Of a DNA stretch of 64,000 nucleotides, positions 56,683 to 64,000 are shown in pieces. The notes below the pieces were generated by a model that saw nothing but the letters and a program-made list of their open reading frames with translations, searched no databases and was not told where the DNA came from. Position numbers and translations under genes: made by a program. This DNA comes from Sphingomonas naasensis (GTDB lineage: Bacteria > Pseudomonadota > Alphaproteobacteria > Sphingomonadales > Sphingomonadaceae), in the NCBI RefSeq assembly GCF_004792695.1, contig NZ_SRXU01000001.1, forward strand, positions 558,001-622,000, in the 5' to 3' direction. How positions within the stretch are numbered: position 1 is the first letter of the stretch; every line of letters begins with the position of its first letter.

Positions 56683-56928
56683 TTAACTATGCTCCCGAAA
56701 GGATTGTGCTGATCCGTTATAGGAAGAGCCCCGAGCGATCCGGTGCAGACCTCAGTAAAATTCCAGAAATATCAGGGTGAAGCGCCCCCCCCTTCCCTCA
56801 GGAAAACGCGTTTCGGTCCGCAGTTTATCGGAGGAGGCGCGGAAGCTGATGTTAACCACGACTTGCCACGCGCAGGCTCGCATCGCCGGCACGATTGCGG
56901 CAGCGCCGCGCATTTGCGAGACTTCGGC

Positions 56929-57534
56929 ATGGTCGCTGCCAGCCTTCTGCTTTTCGCCGCGCTCGTGCAGTCGAGCCCGGGCGCCGCTCCGGTCGTGCCG
57001 CTCGGCGCGCAGGCCGCTGCCGAGCGCGCCTCGCGATGCGGGGTCGGGCCGGTCACCGCCACCTATGCCGAAGAATTGCAGGACGAGATTCTGGCCGCAC
57101 CCGGCGCCACGGCGGCGAGCGATGCGCAGCTGCGCTGTCTCGACGCGGCCGCCGCACCGTTCGAAGTGGCGCTCCCGCCGGCCGCGCAGCCCCGGTTCGG
57201 CGCCCTCCGGCTAGCCCGCGAATCTGCAAGCAACGCCGTCGAGGCGCGTGCGTGGCTGTCCGCACGCGGCCTGCTGGCGCGCGTTCCCGCCTATGCCGAA
57301 GGCACGACCGACGGCGCCGCTTTCGTCGCGGCGATCGAGCGCCTGTGCGGCCCGCGCGCGAACGGCGCGATTCTGTCGGACGGCGACATCCACACCTTCC
57401 GTCAGACGTGGCTGCAGCGCGAGATCCGGTCGCGTGCCGCACCGGACGAAACCCTCCGATGCCTGCTGAGCGCGACCAAGGTTGCGAACTTCCCGCTGGT
57501 GATGCTCGGCAACGAAAGCCTGCCGGCGGACTGA
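56929..57534 (+). CDS. exported hypothetical protein
   Basis: 201 residues from ATG 56929. A signal peptide (about 1-22) is followed by a helical, Ala/Arg-rich chain with four Cys (RCGVGP, LRCLDAA, RLCGPR, LRCLLSA) that could make two disulfides in the periplasm. No known domain is seen. The upstream 245 bases, shared with the divergent receptor gene, hold no other gene. Confidence 0.6.
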   Translation: MVAASLLLFAALVQSSPGAAPVVPLGAQAAAERASRCGVGPVTATYAEELQDEILAAPGATAASDAQLRCLDAAAAPFEVALPPAAQPRFGALRLARESASNAVEARAWLSARGLLARVPAYAEGTTDGAAFVAAIERLCGPRANGAILSDGDIHTFRQTWLQREIRSRAAPDETLRCLLSATKVANFPLVMLGNESLPAD

Positions 57535-57554
57535 GCCGAGCCGGCCGCGCGGCG

Positions 57555-58019
57555 TTACGCCCTGAGCTGCGTCACCAGCGCGTCCGCGGCGCGCGTCACC
57601 TGCTCCCAGACCGCGTCGAAGTCGGCCTCCCCGCCATAATAGGGATCGCGCACCGCCTGCCCCGCGCAGCCGGCAACCTGATCCATCAGCAGCGCGATCC
57701 GCGCGGTGGAGCGCTGCGGCGCCATCGCATGGAGATCGCGCAGATTCTGCGGATCGAGCGCGAGGATATGATCGAAGCCGGTGAAATCGGCGCCGCGGAT
57801 GCTCCGCGCGCGCTTCGCCGAAATATCGATGCCGTGCCGGTGCGCGACCGCGACGCTGCGCGGATCGGGCGGATTGCCGACATGCCACGCGCCGGTTCCC
57901 GCCGATTCGGCCACCGCATCCAGCCCGGCGCGCTCGGCCGCGGCGCGGAACGCCGCCTCGGCGAGCGGCGAGCGGCAGATATTGCCGAGGCAGACGAACA
58001 ATAGCGATGGCGGACGCAA
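57555..58019 (-). CDS. low-molecular-weight protein-tyrosine phosphatase
   Basis: 154 residues from TTG 58019, supported by GAGGGG about 7 bases upstream; no ATG fits. The P-loop C-L-G-N-I-C-R-S starts at Cys10 with Arg16 (C-x5-R). The general-acid Asp lies in RDPYYGG. It removes phosphate from tyrosine. No tyrosine kinase or exopolysaccharide gene is adjacent, so the target is unknown. Confidence 0.92.
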   Translation of the reverse strand: MRPPSLLFVCLGNICRSPLAEAAFRAAAERAGLDAVAESAGTGAWHVGNPPDPRSVAVAHRHGIDISAKRARSIRGADFTGFDHILALDPQNLRDLHAMAPQRSTARIALLMDQVAGCAGQAVRDPYYGGEADFDAVWEQVTRAADALVTQLRA

Positions 58020-58093
58020 CGGAAATCCCCTCTTTCGTAAACGCGGTATGCTCTGCTAGCCTTGGCTTAACGATATAAAGCGGGAGAGAATGG

Positions 58094-59653
58094 ATGGCGA
58101 GTTCGCACGCCGCGCCGGCCGATCACAAGGCCGGACCCTATGCCTGGTATGTCCTCGTCGTCCTGTTTCTCGTCTACGCGCTCAACTTCATCGATCGCCA
58201 GATCCTGACGATCCTCGCGCCGCACATACGCCGCGATCTCGGGTTGAGCCATGCCGATATCGGCTTTCTCTACGGCACCGCGTTCGGGGTGTTCTATGCG
58301 CTGTTCGGAATCCCGCTCGGCCGGCTCGCCGATAGCTGGCACCGGGTCCGGCTGATGACGCTCGGGCTCGCGCTCTGGTCGACGATGACCGCGCTCTCGG
58401 GCCTTTCGCGCACCGGGCTTCAGCTCGCCGCGGCGCGGATCGGCGTGGGCGTCGGCGAGGCGACCGCGAGCCCTTCGGCCTATTCGCTGATCTCGGACTG
58501 GTTTCCCAAGCGCCAACGCGCCACCGCGCTCGCCATCTATTCGGCCGGCATCTATTTCGGCGGCGGCTTCTCGCTGTTCCTCGGCGGCGCGATCGTCGAC
58601 TGGTGGAACGCGGCCTATCCCGTCAACCCGCCCTTCGGCCTCGCCGGCTGGCAGGCGGCGTTCATGGCGGTCGGCCTGCCCGGGCTGCTGCTCGCCCTGT
58701 GGGTGTTCACGCTGCGCGAGCCGATGCGCGGCCAATCCGAAGGGCTGCGGGCGCCGCCCCACCCCGCGCCGTTCAAGAGCTTCCTCGAGGACCTCGTCGC
58801 GATCATCCCGCCGCTGACGTTGATCGGCGCCGCGCGCAACGGCACGGGCGCGCTGCTGCGCAACCTCGTCATGCTCGCGCTGGTCGCTGCGGCGATCTAC
58901 GCGCTGCACCGTTTCGGCGAGCCGTTGCCGCAATGGCTCGCGGTCGGGATCGGCGTCTATGCGGTGTACAGCTGGTCGGCGGCATTGCGCCACCGTGACG
59001 CGCCCACCTTCAAGTTGATCCTCGGCACCCCCGCCTTCCTCGCGGTGGTGCTCGCTTACGGCCTCAATGCCTTTCTCGCCTATGCCGTGGCGGGCCTCGC
59101 GCCGAGCTATGCCGAGCAGGTCTTCGGCGTCACCAGCCGCGAGGCCGGGCTGTTCATCGGCGGCCCCGCGATCCTCGGCGGCTTTATCGGCGTGACGCTG
59201 GGCGGGATCGCCGCCGATCGGCTGCGCCGCCGCTGGGCATCGGGGCGGATCATGGTCGTGCTGTTCGGCAGCCTCGCGCCGATCCCCACGCTGGTGATCG
59301 CCTTCACCACCGCCGACAAGGCGCTGTTCTACGCGATGCTGCCGATCACCCAGGTGCTGGCGAGTTGCGCATTGGGCGCCGCCGCCGCCGCGACGCAGGA
59401 CCTCGTCCTGCCCCGCATGCGCGGCACTGCCACCGCCGCCTTCTTCATCGGCACCACGCTGATCGGGCTGGCGATGGGGCCCTATCTCGCCGGCCGCGTC
59501 GCCGATCTCACCGGCAGCCTGTCGACCGGCATCCTCTCGCTGCTGCTGACGCTGCCGCTCGCGGTCGCCGCCGCGATCGCCGCGCTCCGGCTGGTGCCGG
59601 CGGCGGAAGCCACCCGCGAGGATCGCGCGCGGGCGGCGGGGGAGCCGCTTTGA
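58094..59653 (+). CDS. MFS transporter
   Basis: 519 residues, twelve hydrophobic helices. The conserved loop after TM2 reads GRLADSWHRVRLM (GxLaDrxGRr class), and NFIDRQILTILAPHIRRDLGL leads TM1-2. The spinster-like or sphingolipid/hexuronate group fits by pattern. A central cytoplasmic loop (about 220-255) is longer than usual, followed by two extra hydrophobic segments (about 255-295), so there may be 14 helices. The substrate is not predictable. GGAGAG precedes ATG 58094. Confidence 0.9.
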   Translation: MASSHAAPADHKAGPYAWYVLVVLFLVYALNFIDRQILTILAPHIRRDLGLSHADIGFLYGTAFGVFYALFGIPLGRLADSWHRVRLMTLGLALWSTMTALSGLSRTGLQLAAARIGVGVGEATASPSAYSLISDWFPKRQRATALAIYSAGIYFGGGFSLFLGGAIVDWWNAAYPVNPPFGLAGWQAAFMAVGLPGLLLALWVFTLREPMRGQSEGLRAPPHPAPFKSFLEDLVAIIPPLTLIGAARNGTGALLRNLVMLALVAAAIYALHRFGEPLPQWLAVGIGVYAVYSWSAALRHRDAPTFKLILGTPAFLAVVLAYGLNAFLAYAVAGLAPSYAEQVFGVTSREAGLFIGGPAILGGFIGVTLGGIAADRLRRRWASGRIMVVLFGSLAPIPTLVIAFTTADKALFYAMLPITQVLASCALGAAAAATQDLVLPRMRGTATAAFFIGTTLIGLAMGPYLAGRVADLTGSLSTGILSLLLTLPLAVAAAIAALRLVPAAEATREDRARAAGEPL

Positions 59654-59660
59654 ATACTGA

Positions 59661-59817
59661 ATCCCCCTCCCTGTCAGGGAGGGGTTAGGGGTGGGTTGAA
59701 GCGGTCGGGGCTCGACGCCCCGGCCGGTTCATTTCAGCTGCGTGGTATGTGAGTCTTTTGGCGCGCGGACGCGCGCACCCACCCCCTGCCCCTCCCTGCA
59801 AGCAGGGAGGGGAGATT
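59661..59817. repeat. paired inverted repeat (CCCTCCCTG..CAGGGAGGG family)
   Basis: The left arm 59661-59696 and right arm 59776-59817 are inverted relatives: CCCCTCCCTG-loop-CAGGGAGGGG with GGTTAGGGGTGGGT on the left and ACCCACCCCCTGCC on the right. Each arm is a hairpin. It fills the spacer between the convergent MFS and serB genes and can act as a bidirectional terminator. Confidence 0.75.
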
Positions 59818-59821
59818 CATC

Positions 59822-60751
59822 CTAGTCCGCCACCCACTCCGCGCGGGCGATGCCCTGCGCGTAGAGCAAGGCGGTCAGGTCGCCATGATCGATCCGCGCG
59901 CCCGCCGCGGCGGCGACGATCGGCTTGGCATGATAGGCGACGCCGAGTCCGGCCTGGCGGATCATCGCGAGGTCGTTGGCACCGTCGCCGACCGCCATCG
60001 ACTGCTCGGCCGTCAGCCCCAGCTCGGCAAGCGCGCCGAGCAGCGTCGTCTCCTTGGTGCTGCTGTCGACGATCGGCTTGGTCACCAGCCCGGTCAGCCG
60101 CGCCGCGCCGATCTCGAGCACATTGGCGATCACCCGGTCGAAGCCGATCTCGGCCCCCACCGGCTCGGCGAAGCGGGTGAACCCGCCCGACACGAGGATC
60201 GTCGTCGCGCCGCGCGCCTTCATCGTCCGCACCAGCGCCTTCGCGCCCGGCATCAGCCGCACACGCTCGGCGAGGCAGCGATCGATCGCCGCCTCCTCGA
60301 GATCCTTGAGCAAGGCCACCCGCGCGTCGAGCGCCTCGGCGAAGTCGAGCTCGCCGCGCATCGCCCGCTCGGTCACCTCGGCGATCTGCGCCTTGATCCC
60401 GGCATAATCGGCGAGCTCGTCGATGCACTCGACCGTGATCATCGTCGAATCCATGTCGGCGACGAGCAGCTTCTTCTCGCGGCTCGCCGCGGGCTGGACG
60501 ACGATGTCGAGCTTGATGTCGAAGCCGGCAATCGCGCCCGCGCGCTGCTTCATTGCGTCGGCGAGCGAAGCGCAATCCGCTGGGCCGAAGCCCTCCGTCG
60601 GGGTGAAAATCAAGTCGGCGGCATAACCTTCATCGATGAAGGCGGCGCTCTCCAACGCGCCGGCAGTGCATTCGGTATCGAACTCATGCGCCACGTCGGA
60701 TAGGAGCGAGGCGTCGAGCTTGCCGTCTGCTATGAGCGTCGCGATGAACAT
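59822..60751 (-). CDS. serB: phosphoserine phosphatase
   Basis: 309 residues from ATG 60751 with AGGGG 6 bases upstream. An N-terminal ACT-like region (1-85) precedes the HAD phosphatase: DMDST at 99-103 holds the nucleophile Asp, then [10 protein letters not shown] and [10 protein letters not shown]. It hydrolyses O-phosphoserine to serine. Its start codon overlaps the start of miaA in CATG. Confidence 0.96.
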   Translation of the reverse strand: MFIATLIADGKLDASLLSDVAHEFDTECTAGALESAAFIDEGYAADLIFTPTEGFGPADCASLADAMKQRAGAIAGFDIKLDIVVQPAASREKKLLVADMDSTMITVECIDELADYAGIKAQIAEVTERAMRGELDFAEALDARVALLKDLEEAAIDRCLAERVRLMPGAKALVRTMKARGATTILVSGGFTRFAEPVGAEIGFDRVIANVLEIGAARLTGLVTKPIVDSSTKETTLLGALAELGLTAEQSMAVGDGANDLAMIRQAGLGVAYHAKPIVAAAAGARIDHGDLTALLYAQGIARAEWVAD

Positions 60752-61676
60752 GGGATCCCCTGACCTGCCAGTGGTGGCGCTCATCGCAGGGCCGACCGCG
60801 AGCGGCAAGTCCGCGCTCGCCCTCGCGCTCGCCGAAAAGCACCGCGGCACCGTGATCAACGCCGATTCGATGCAGGTCTATGCCGATCTCCGCATCCTCA
60901 CCGCGCGGCCGACCCGCGACGAGGAGACCCGCGCCCCCCACCGCCTGTTCGGCCATGTCGACGGCGCCGACAGCTATTCGGCGGCGCGCTGGGCAATCGA
61001 GGCGCGCGCAGCGATCGCCGAGGCACAGCACGAAGGCCGGTTGCCGATCCTCGTCGGCGGCACCGGCCTGTACCTGCGCACGCTGATCGAAGGCATCGCG
61101 CCGGTGCCCGAGATCGACGCAGCGGTGCGCAGCGAAGTCCGCGCGCTTCCCGTCGCCGACGCCCATGCCGCGCTCGCCGGCGCCGATCCCGAGGCCGCCG
61201 CCCGGCTCAACGCCGGCGACACCACCCGCGTCGCGCGCGCGCTCGAAGTGGTGCGCTCGACCGGCAGGCCGCTCGCCCATTGGCAGCAGCAGCGCGTCGG
61301 CGGCATCGCGGGGGAGATCCACCTCGCGCCGCTGATCCTGCTCCCCGATCGCGACTGGCTCGGCGCGCGCATCGACACGCGTTTCGCCGAGATGCTCGAA
61401 GCGGGCCGCGACGAAGCCAAGGCGCTGCTCGCGCGCACCGATATCCCCACCGATGCGCCGGTGCTCCGCGCGATCGGCGTGCCCGAGCTGCGCGCATTGT
61501 TTGCGGGCGAGAGCGATGTCGTGCAAGCTGCCGCGGCGGGTGCGCTCGCCACGCGGCAATATGCCAAACGGCAGTACACCTGGTTCCGACGGCAACCGCC
61601 CGAGGATTGGCAGAAAACCGATGCGACAGAAATGAACGTCAGAATGCATTTGATTGAAACTAAATTTCACATATAA
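60750..61676 (+). CDS. miaA: tRNA dimethylallyltransferase
   Basis: 308 residues from ATG 60750 (ATG 60744 is an alternative). P-loop [13 protein letters not shown], then [19 protein letters not shown] and [13 protein letters not shown], the MiaA set. It adds dimethylallyl to A37 of UNN-reading tRNAs. Its ATG shares CATG with the serB ATG on the other strand, so both promoters must lie inside the neighbour's coding region. Confidence 0.96.
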   Translation: MGSPDLPVVALIAGPTASGKSALALALAEKHRGTVINADSMQVYADLRILTARPTRDEETRAPHRLFGHVDGADSYSAARWAIEARAAIAEAQHEGRLPILVGGTGLYLRTLIEGIAPVPEIDAAVRSEVRALPVADAHAALAGADPEAAARLNAGDTTRVARALEVVRSTGRPLAHWQQQRVGGIAGEIHLAPLILLPDRDWLGARIDTRFAEMLEAGRDEAKALLARTDIPTDAPVLRAIGVPELRALFAGESDVVQAAAAGALATRQYAKRQYTWFRRQPPEDWQKTDATEMNVRMHLIETKFHI

Positions 61677-61679
61677 TGC

Positions 61680-61708
61680 TTGACGTGCCATTTTCTTACC
61701 GGTAGCAG
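61680..61708 (+). promoter_or_regulatory. weak candidate promoter for ilvBH
   Basis: TTGACG (61680-61685) and TAGCAG (61703-61708) are 17 bases apart. The -35 is good, the -10 poor. It lies between miaA and ilvB. A tiny frame ATG 61676 (9 codons) overlaps the miaA stop but has no Leu/Val/Ile run. Confidence 0.25.
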
Positions 61709-61754
61709 CGCCCTCCGGCGGTGTTACCTTGCATCGCAACATAAGGAGGCAGAC

Positions 61755-63500
61755 GTGACCGAGAAGAGCGGAGCAGACATCCTGATCGAGGCGTTGAGCG
61801 ACCTCGGTGTGGAGGTCATCTTCGGTTATCCCGGTGGCGCCGTGCTTCCGATTTACGACGCGATTTTCAAGCAGGACCGAATTCGCCACATCCTCGTCCG
61901 CCACGAGCAGGCGGCGACGCACGCGGCGGAGGGCTATGCCCGCTCGACCGGCAAGCCCGGCGTCGTCCTCGTCACCTCGGGCCCGGGCGCGACCAACGCG
62001 GTCACCGGGATCACCGACGCGCTGATGGATTCGATCCCGATGGTGGTGATCACCGGCCAGGTGCCCACCGCGCTGATCGGCACCGATGCGTTCCAGGAGG
62101 CCGATACGGTCGGCATCACGCGGCACTGCACCAAGCATAATTATCTGGTGAAGGCGCCCGAGACGCTGGGAAGCATCATCCACGAGGCGTTCCACATCGC
62201 CACTTCGGGTCGCCCCGGCCCGGTCGTGGTCGACATCCCCAAGGACGTCCAGGTCGCCACCGCGCGCTACGAGGCGCCGGGCCCGATCCAGCACAAGACC
62301 TATCGCCCGCAGACCCAGCCCGACGCGGCGAAGATCCAGGAGTCGGTCGACATGCTCGCCGCCGCCGAGCGTCCGATCTTCTACACCGGCGGCGGGATCA
62401 TCAATTCGGGTCCCGACGCGTCCGAGGCGCTGCGCGAGCTCGCCGCGCTCACCGGCGCACCGGTCACCTCGACCTTGATGGGGCTCGGCGCGCTGCCCGC
62501 CTCGTCGGACCAGTGGCTGGGCATGCTCGGCATGCACGGCACCTACGAAGCCAATTGGGCGATGAACAAGGCCGATCTGATCATCGCCTTCGGCTCGCGC
62601 TTCGACGATCGCGTCACCGGCCGGCTCGACGCCTTCGCGCCGAACAGCCGCAAGGTGCACATCGACATCGATCGCTCGTCGGTGAACAAGAATGTCCGCG
62701 TCGACTTGCCGATCATCGCCGATGTCGGCGTGGCGCTGCGCGAGATGATCGCCTGCTGGAAGGCGCGCCAGCATCCGAAGCCCGATCTCACCGAATGGTG
62801 GAACCGGATCAACGGCTGGCGCCAGACCCGCTGCCTCGATTTCGAGGAGAAGGGCGACGCGATCATGCCGCAGCGCGCGATCCGTGCGCTGTACGAGGCG
62901 ACGAAGCATCGCGCCCCGATCATCACCACCGAGGTTGGCCAGCACCAGATGTGGGCCGCGCAGCATTTCGGCTTCGAAGCGCCCAACAAGTGGCTGACCA
63001 GCGGCGGCCTCGGCACGATGGGCTATGGCCTGCCCGCCGCGATCGGCGCGCAGCTCGGCAATCCGGATGCGCTGGTGATCGACATCGCCGGCGAAGCCTC
63101 GATCCAGATGAACATTCAGGAGCTGGCCACCGCCACCCAGTATCGCCTGCCGGTCAAGCTGTTCATCCTGAACAACGAATATATGGGCATGGTCCGCCAG
63201 TGGCAGGAGCTGACCTATCAGTCGCGCTACTCGGAGAGCTATTCGGACGCGCTTCCCGATTTCGTCAAGCTCGCCGAGGCCTATGGCTGGAAGGGCATTC
63301 GCATCGAGGGCCGGCAGGAGCTCGATCCCGGCATTGGCGAGATGCTCGCCTATGACGGGCCGGTGCTCGTCGATTGCCGGGTGGCCAAGCTCGCCAATTG
63401 CTTCCCGATGATCCCGTCGGGCGCCGCCCATACCGAAATGCTGCTCCAGGCCGCCGAAGTTTCCGGCGAAATGGACGACGAAGCCAAGGCACTGGTCTGA
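61755..63500 (+). CDS. ilvB: acetolactate synthase large subunit
   Basis: 581 residues from GTG 61755 with AAGGAGG 5 bases upstream. Catalytic Glu in RHEQAATHAAEGYAR; FAD and TPP domains follow. The TPP/Mg motif reads IAGEASIQMNIQEL where GDGSFQMN is classical, so the metal-binding Asp is Glu here. It condenses pyruvate with pyruvate or 2-oxobutyrate in branched-chain amino acid synthesis. Coupled with ilvH 5 bases on. Confidence 0.97.
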   Translation: MTEKSGADILIEALSDLGVEVIFGYPGGAVLPIYDAIFKQDRIRHILVRHEQAATHAAEGYARSTGKPGVVLVTSGPGATNAVTGITDALMDSIPMVVITGQVPTALIGTDAFQEADTVGITRHCTKHNYLVKAPETLGSIIHEAFHIATSGRPGPVVVDIPKDVQVATARYEAPGPIQHKTYRPQTQPDAAKIQESVDMLAAAERPIFYTGGGIINSGPDASEALRELAALTGAPVTSTLMGLGALPASSDQWLGMLGMHGTYEANWAMNKADLIIAFGSRFDDRVTGRLDAFAPNSRKVHIDIDRSSVNKNVRVDLPIIADVGVALREMIACWKARQHPKPDLTEWWNRINGWRQTRCLDFEEKGDAIMPQRAIRALYEATKHRAPIITTEVGQHQMWAAQHFGFEAPNKWLTSGGLGTMGYGLPAAIGAQLGNPDALVIDIAGEASIQMNIQELATATQYRLPVKLFILNNEYMGMVRQWQELTYQSRYSESYSDALPDFVKLAEAYGWKGIRIEGRQELDPGIGEMLAYDGPVLVDCRVAKLANCFPMIPSGAAHTEMLLQAAEVSGEMDDEAKALV

Positions 63501-63505
63501 TCCCA

Positions 63506-64000
63506 TGCACATCAAGGAAGAGCAAAAAGAGCGGCATACGCTTGCCGTGATCGTCGACAACGAGCCGGGCATCCTCGCCCGGATCGCCGGGCTGTTCACC
63601 GCGCGCGGCTACAATATCGAAAGCCTCACCGTCTCGGAGATCACCGAGGACAATCGAATTAGTCGCATCACCATCGTGACGTCGGCCTCGGCCGCGGTGA
63701 TGGAGCAGATCATCGCGCAGCTCGAGCGCCTCGTACCGGTCCACAAGGTGACCGACCTCACTGCTTTCGGCCCGCATGTCGAGCGCGAGCTCGCGCTCGT
63801 CAAGGTGGCCGGGACCGGCGACCACCGGATCGAGGCGCTCCGCCTCGCCGAGGTCTATCGCGCCCGCGTCGTCGATGCGACCACGTCGAGCTTCGTGTTC
63901 GAGGTCACCGGCGGCTCGGAAAAGATCGACAAGTTCGTCGAGCTGATGCGCGAGCTCGGCCTCGTCGAGGTCGCCCGCACCGGCGTCGTTGCAATTTCAC
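63506..64000 (+). CDS. ilvH: acetolactate synthase regulatory small subunit (partial)
   Basis: At least 165 residues from ATG 63506; cut by the window end with no stop. The ACT domain is clear: LAVIVDNEPGILARIAGLF, TARGYNIESLTVSE and RISRITIV. It binds valine and controls IlvB. The full protein is usually about 160-175 residues, so only a few residues are missing. Confidence 0.96.

Noticed and set aside
61676..61705. ilv leader peptide and attenuator
   Set aside because: The 9-codon frame (MLDVPFSYR) has no run of Leu, Val or Ile codons, and no convincing terminator follows.

Overview
The window is high-GC DNA from an alphaproteobacterium, most likely Sphingomonas or a close relative. The evidence is the coding style, the abundance of TonB-dependent receptors, the GTG/TTG starts, and the gene order tig ... 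clpP-clpX ... lon-hup on one strand. It reads as ordinary chromosome: no phage, plasmid, CRISPR array, transposase or rRNA operon is visible. Almost all sequence is coding, and no gene-free stretch much exceeds 300 bases. Most spacers over 100 bases hold paired inverted-repeat elements, hairpin terminators or tRNA genes.

Layout. 0-6.3 kb: a membrane alpha/beta-hydrolase, three small or uncharacterised genes, an ECF41-type sigma factor translationally coupled to a carboxymuconolactone-decarboxylase-like protein behind a matching ECF41 promoter, and an amino-acid dehydrogenase. 6.3-14.1 kb: tRNA-His, a degenerate GspE-like protein, a 2OG-Fe(II) hydroxylase, a beta-helix lipoprotein with a TonB-dependent receptor, an exported amidohydrolase and tRNA-Val. 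14.1-28.9 kb: the protein quality-control block (hup, lon, clpX, clpP, trigger factor, tRNA-Leu), interrupted by a LolA-like/M1-peptidase/methyltransferase operon, an SDR and two glycosyltransferases. 29-35.4 kb: small proteins, a Crp/Fnr regulator, a cyclophilin, a Tiki/ChaN-like protein and gatCAB, with a 50-codon membrane ORF between gatA and gatB.

35.4-43 kb: membrane and hydrolase genes, ruvX, an unusual lipoprotein, and pyrB followed by a dihydroorotase homologue that has lost its metal ligands. 43-47.8 kb: a ParA / ribbon-helix-helix / SPOR-TPR operon divergent from a Sel1-SPOR protein and an OmpV-like protein. 47.9-56.7 kb: a VOC protein, a DUF2332 protein, a chemoreceptor with an atypical hairpin tip, and two tandem paralogous TonB-dependent receptors. 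56.9-64 kb: a small exported protein, LMW phosphatase, MFS transporter, serB and miaA with overlapping divergent start codons, and ilvB-ilvH (ilvH runs off the end).

The strongest leads are the metal-less dihydroorotase homologue beside pyrB, the self-contained ECF41 operon with its promoter, the ParA-RHH-SPOR operon as a possible envelope-linked positioning system, the unannotated membrane microprotein inside gatCAB, and the histone-H1-like tail on trigger factor. Family assignments rest on motifs read by eye; no database search was run.
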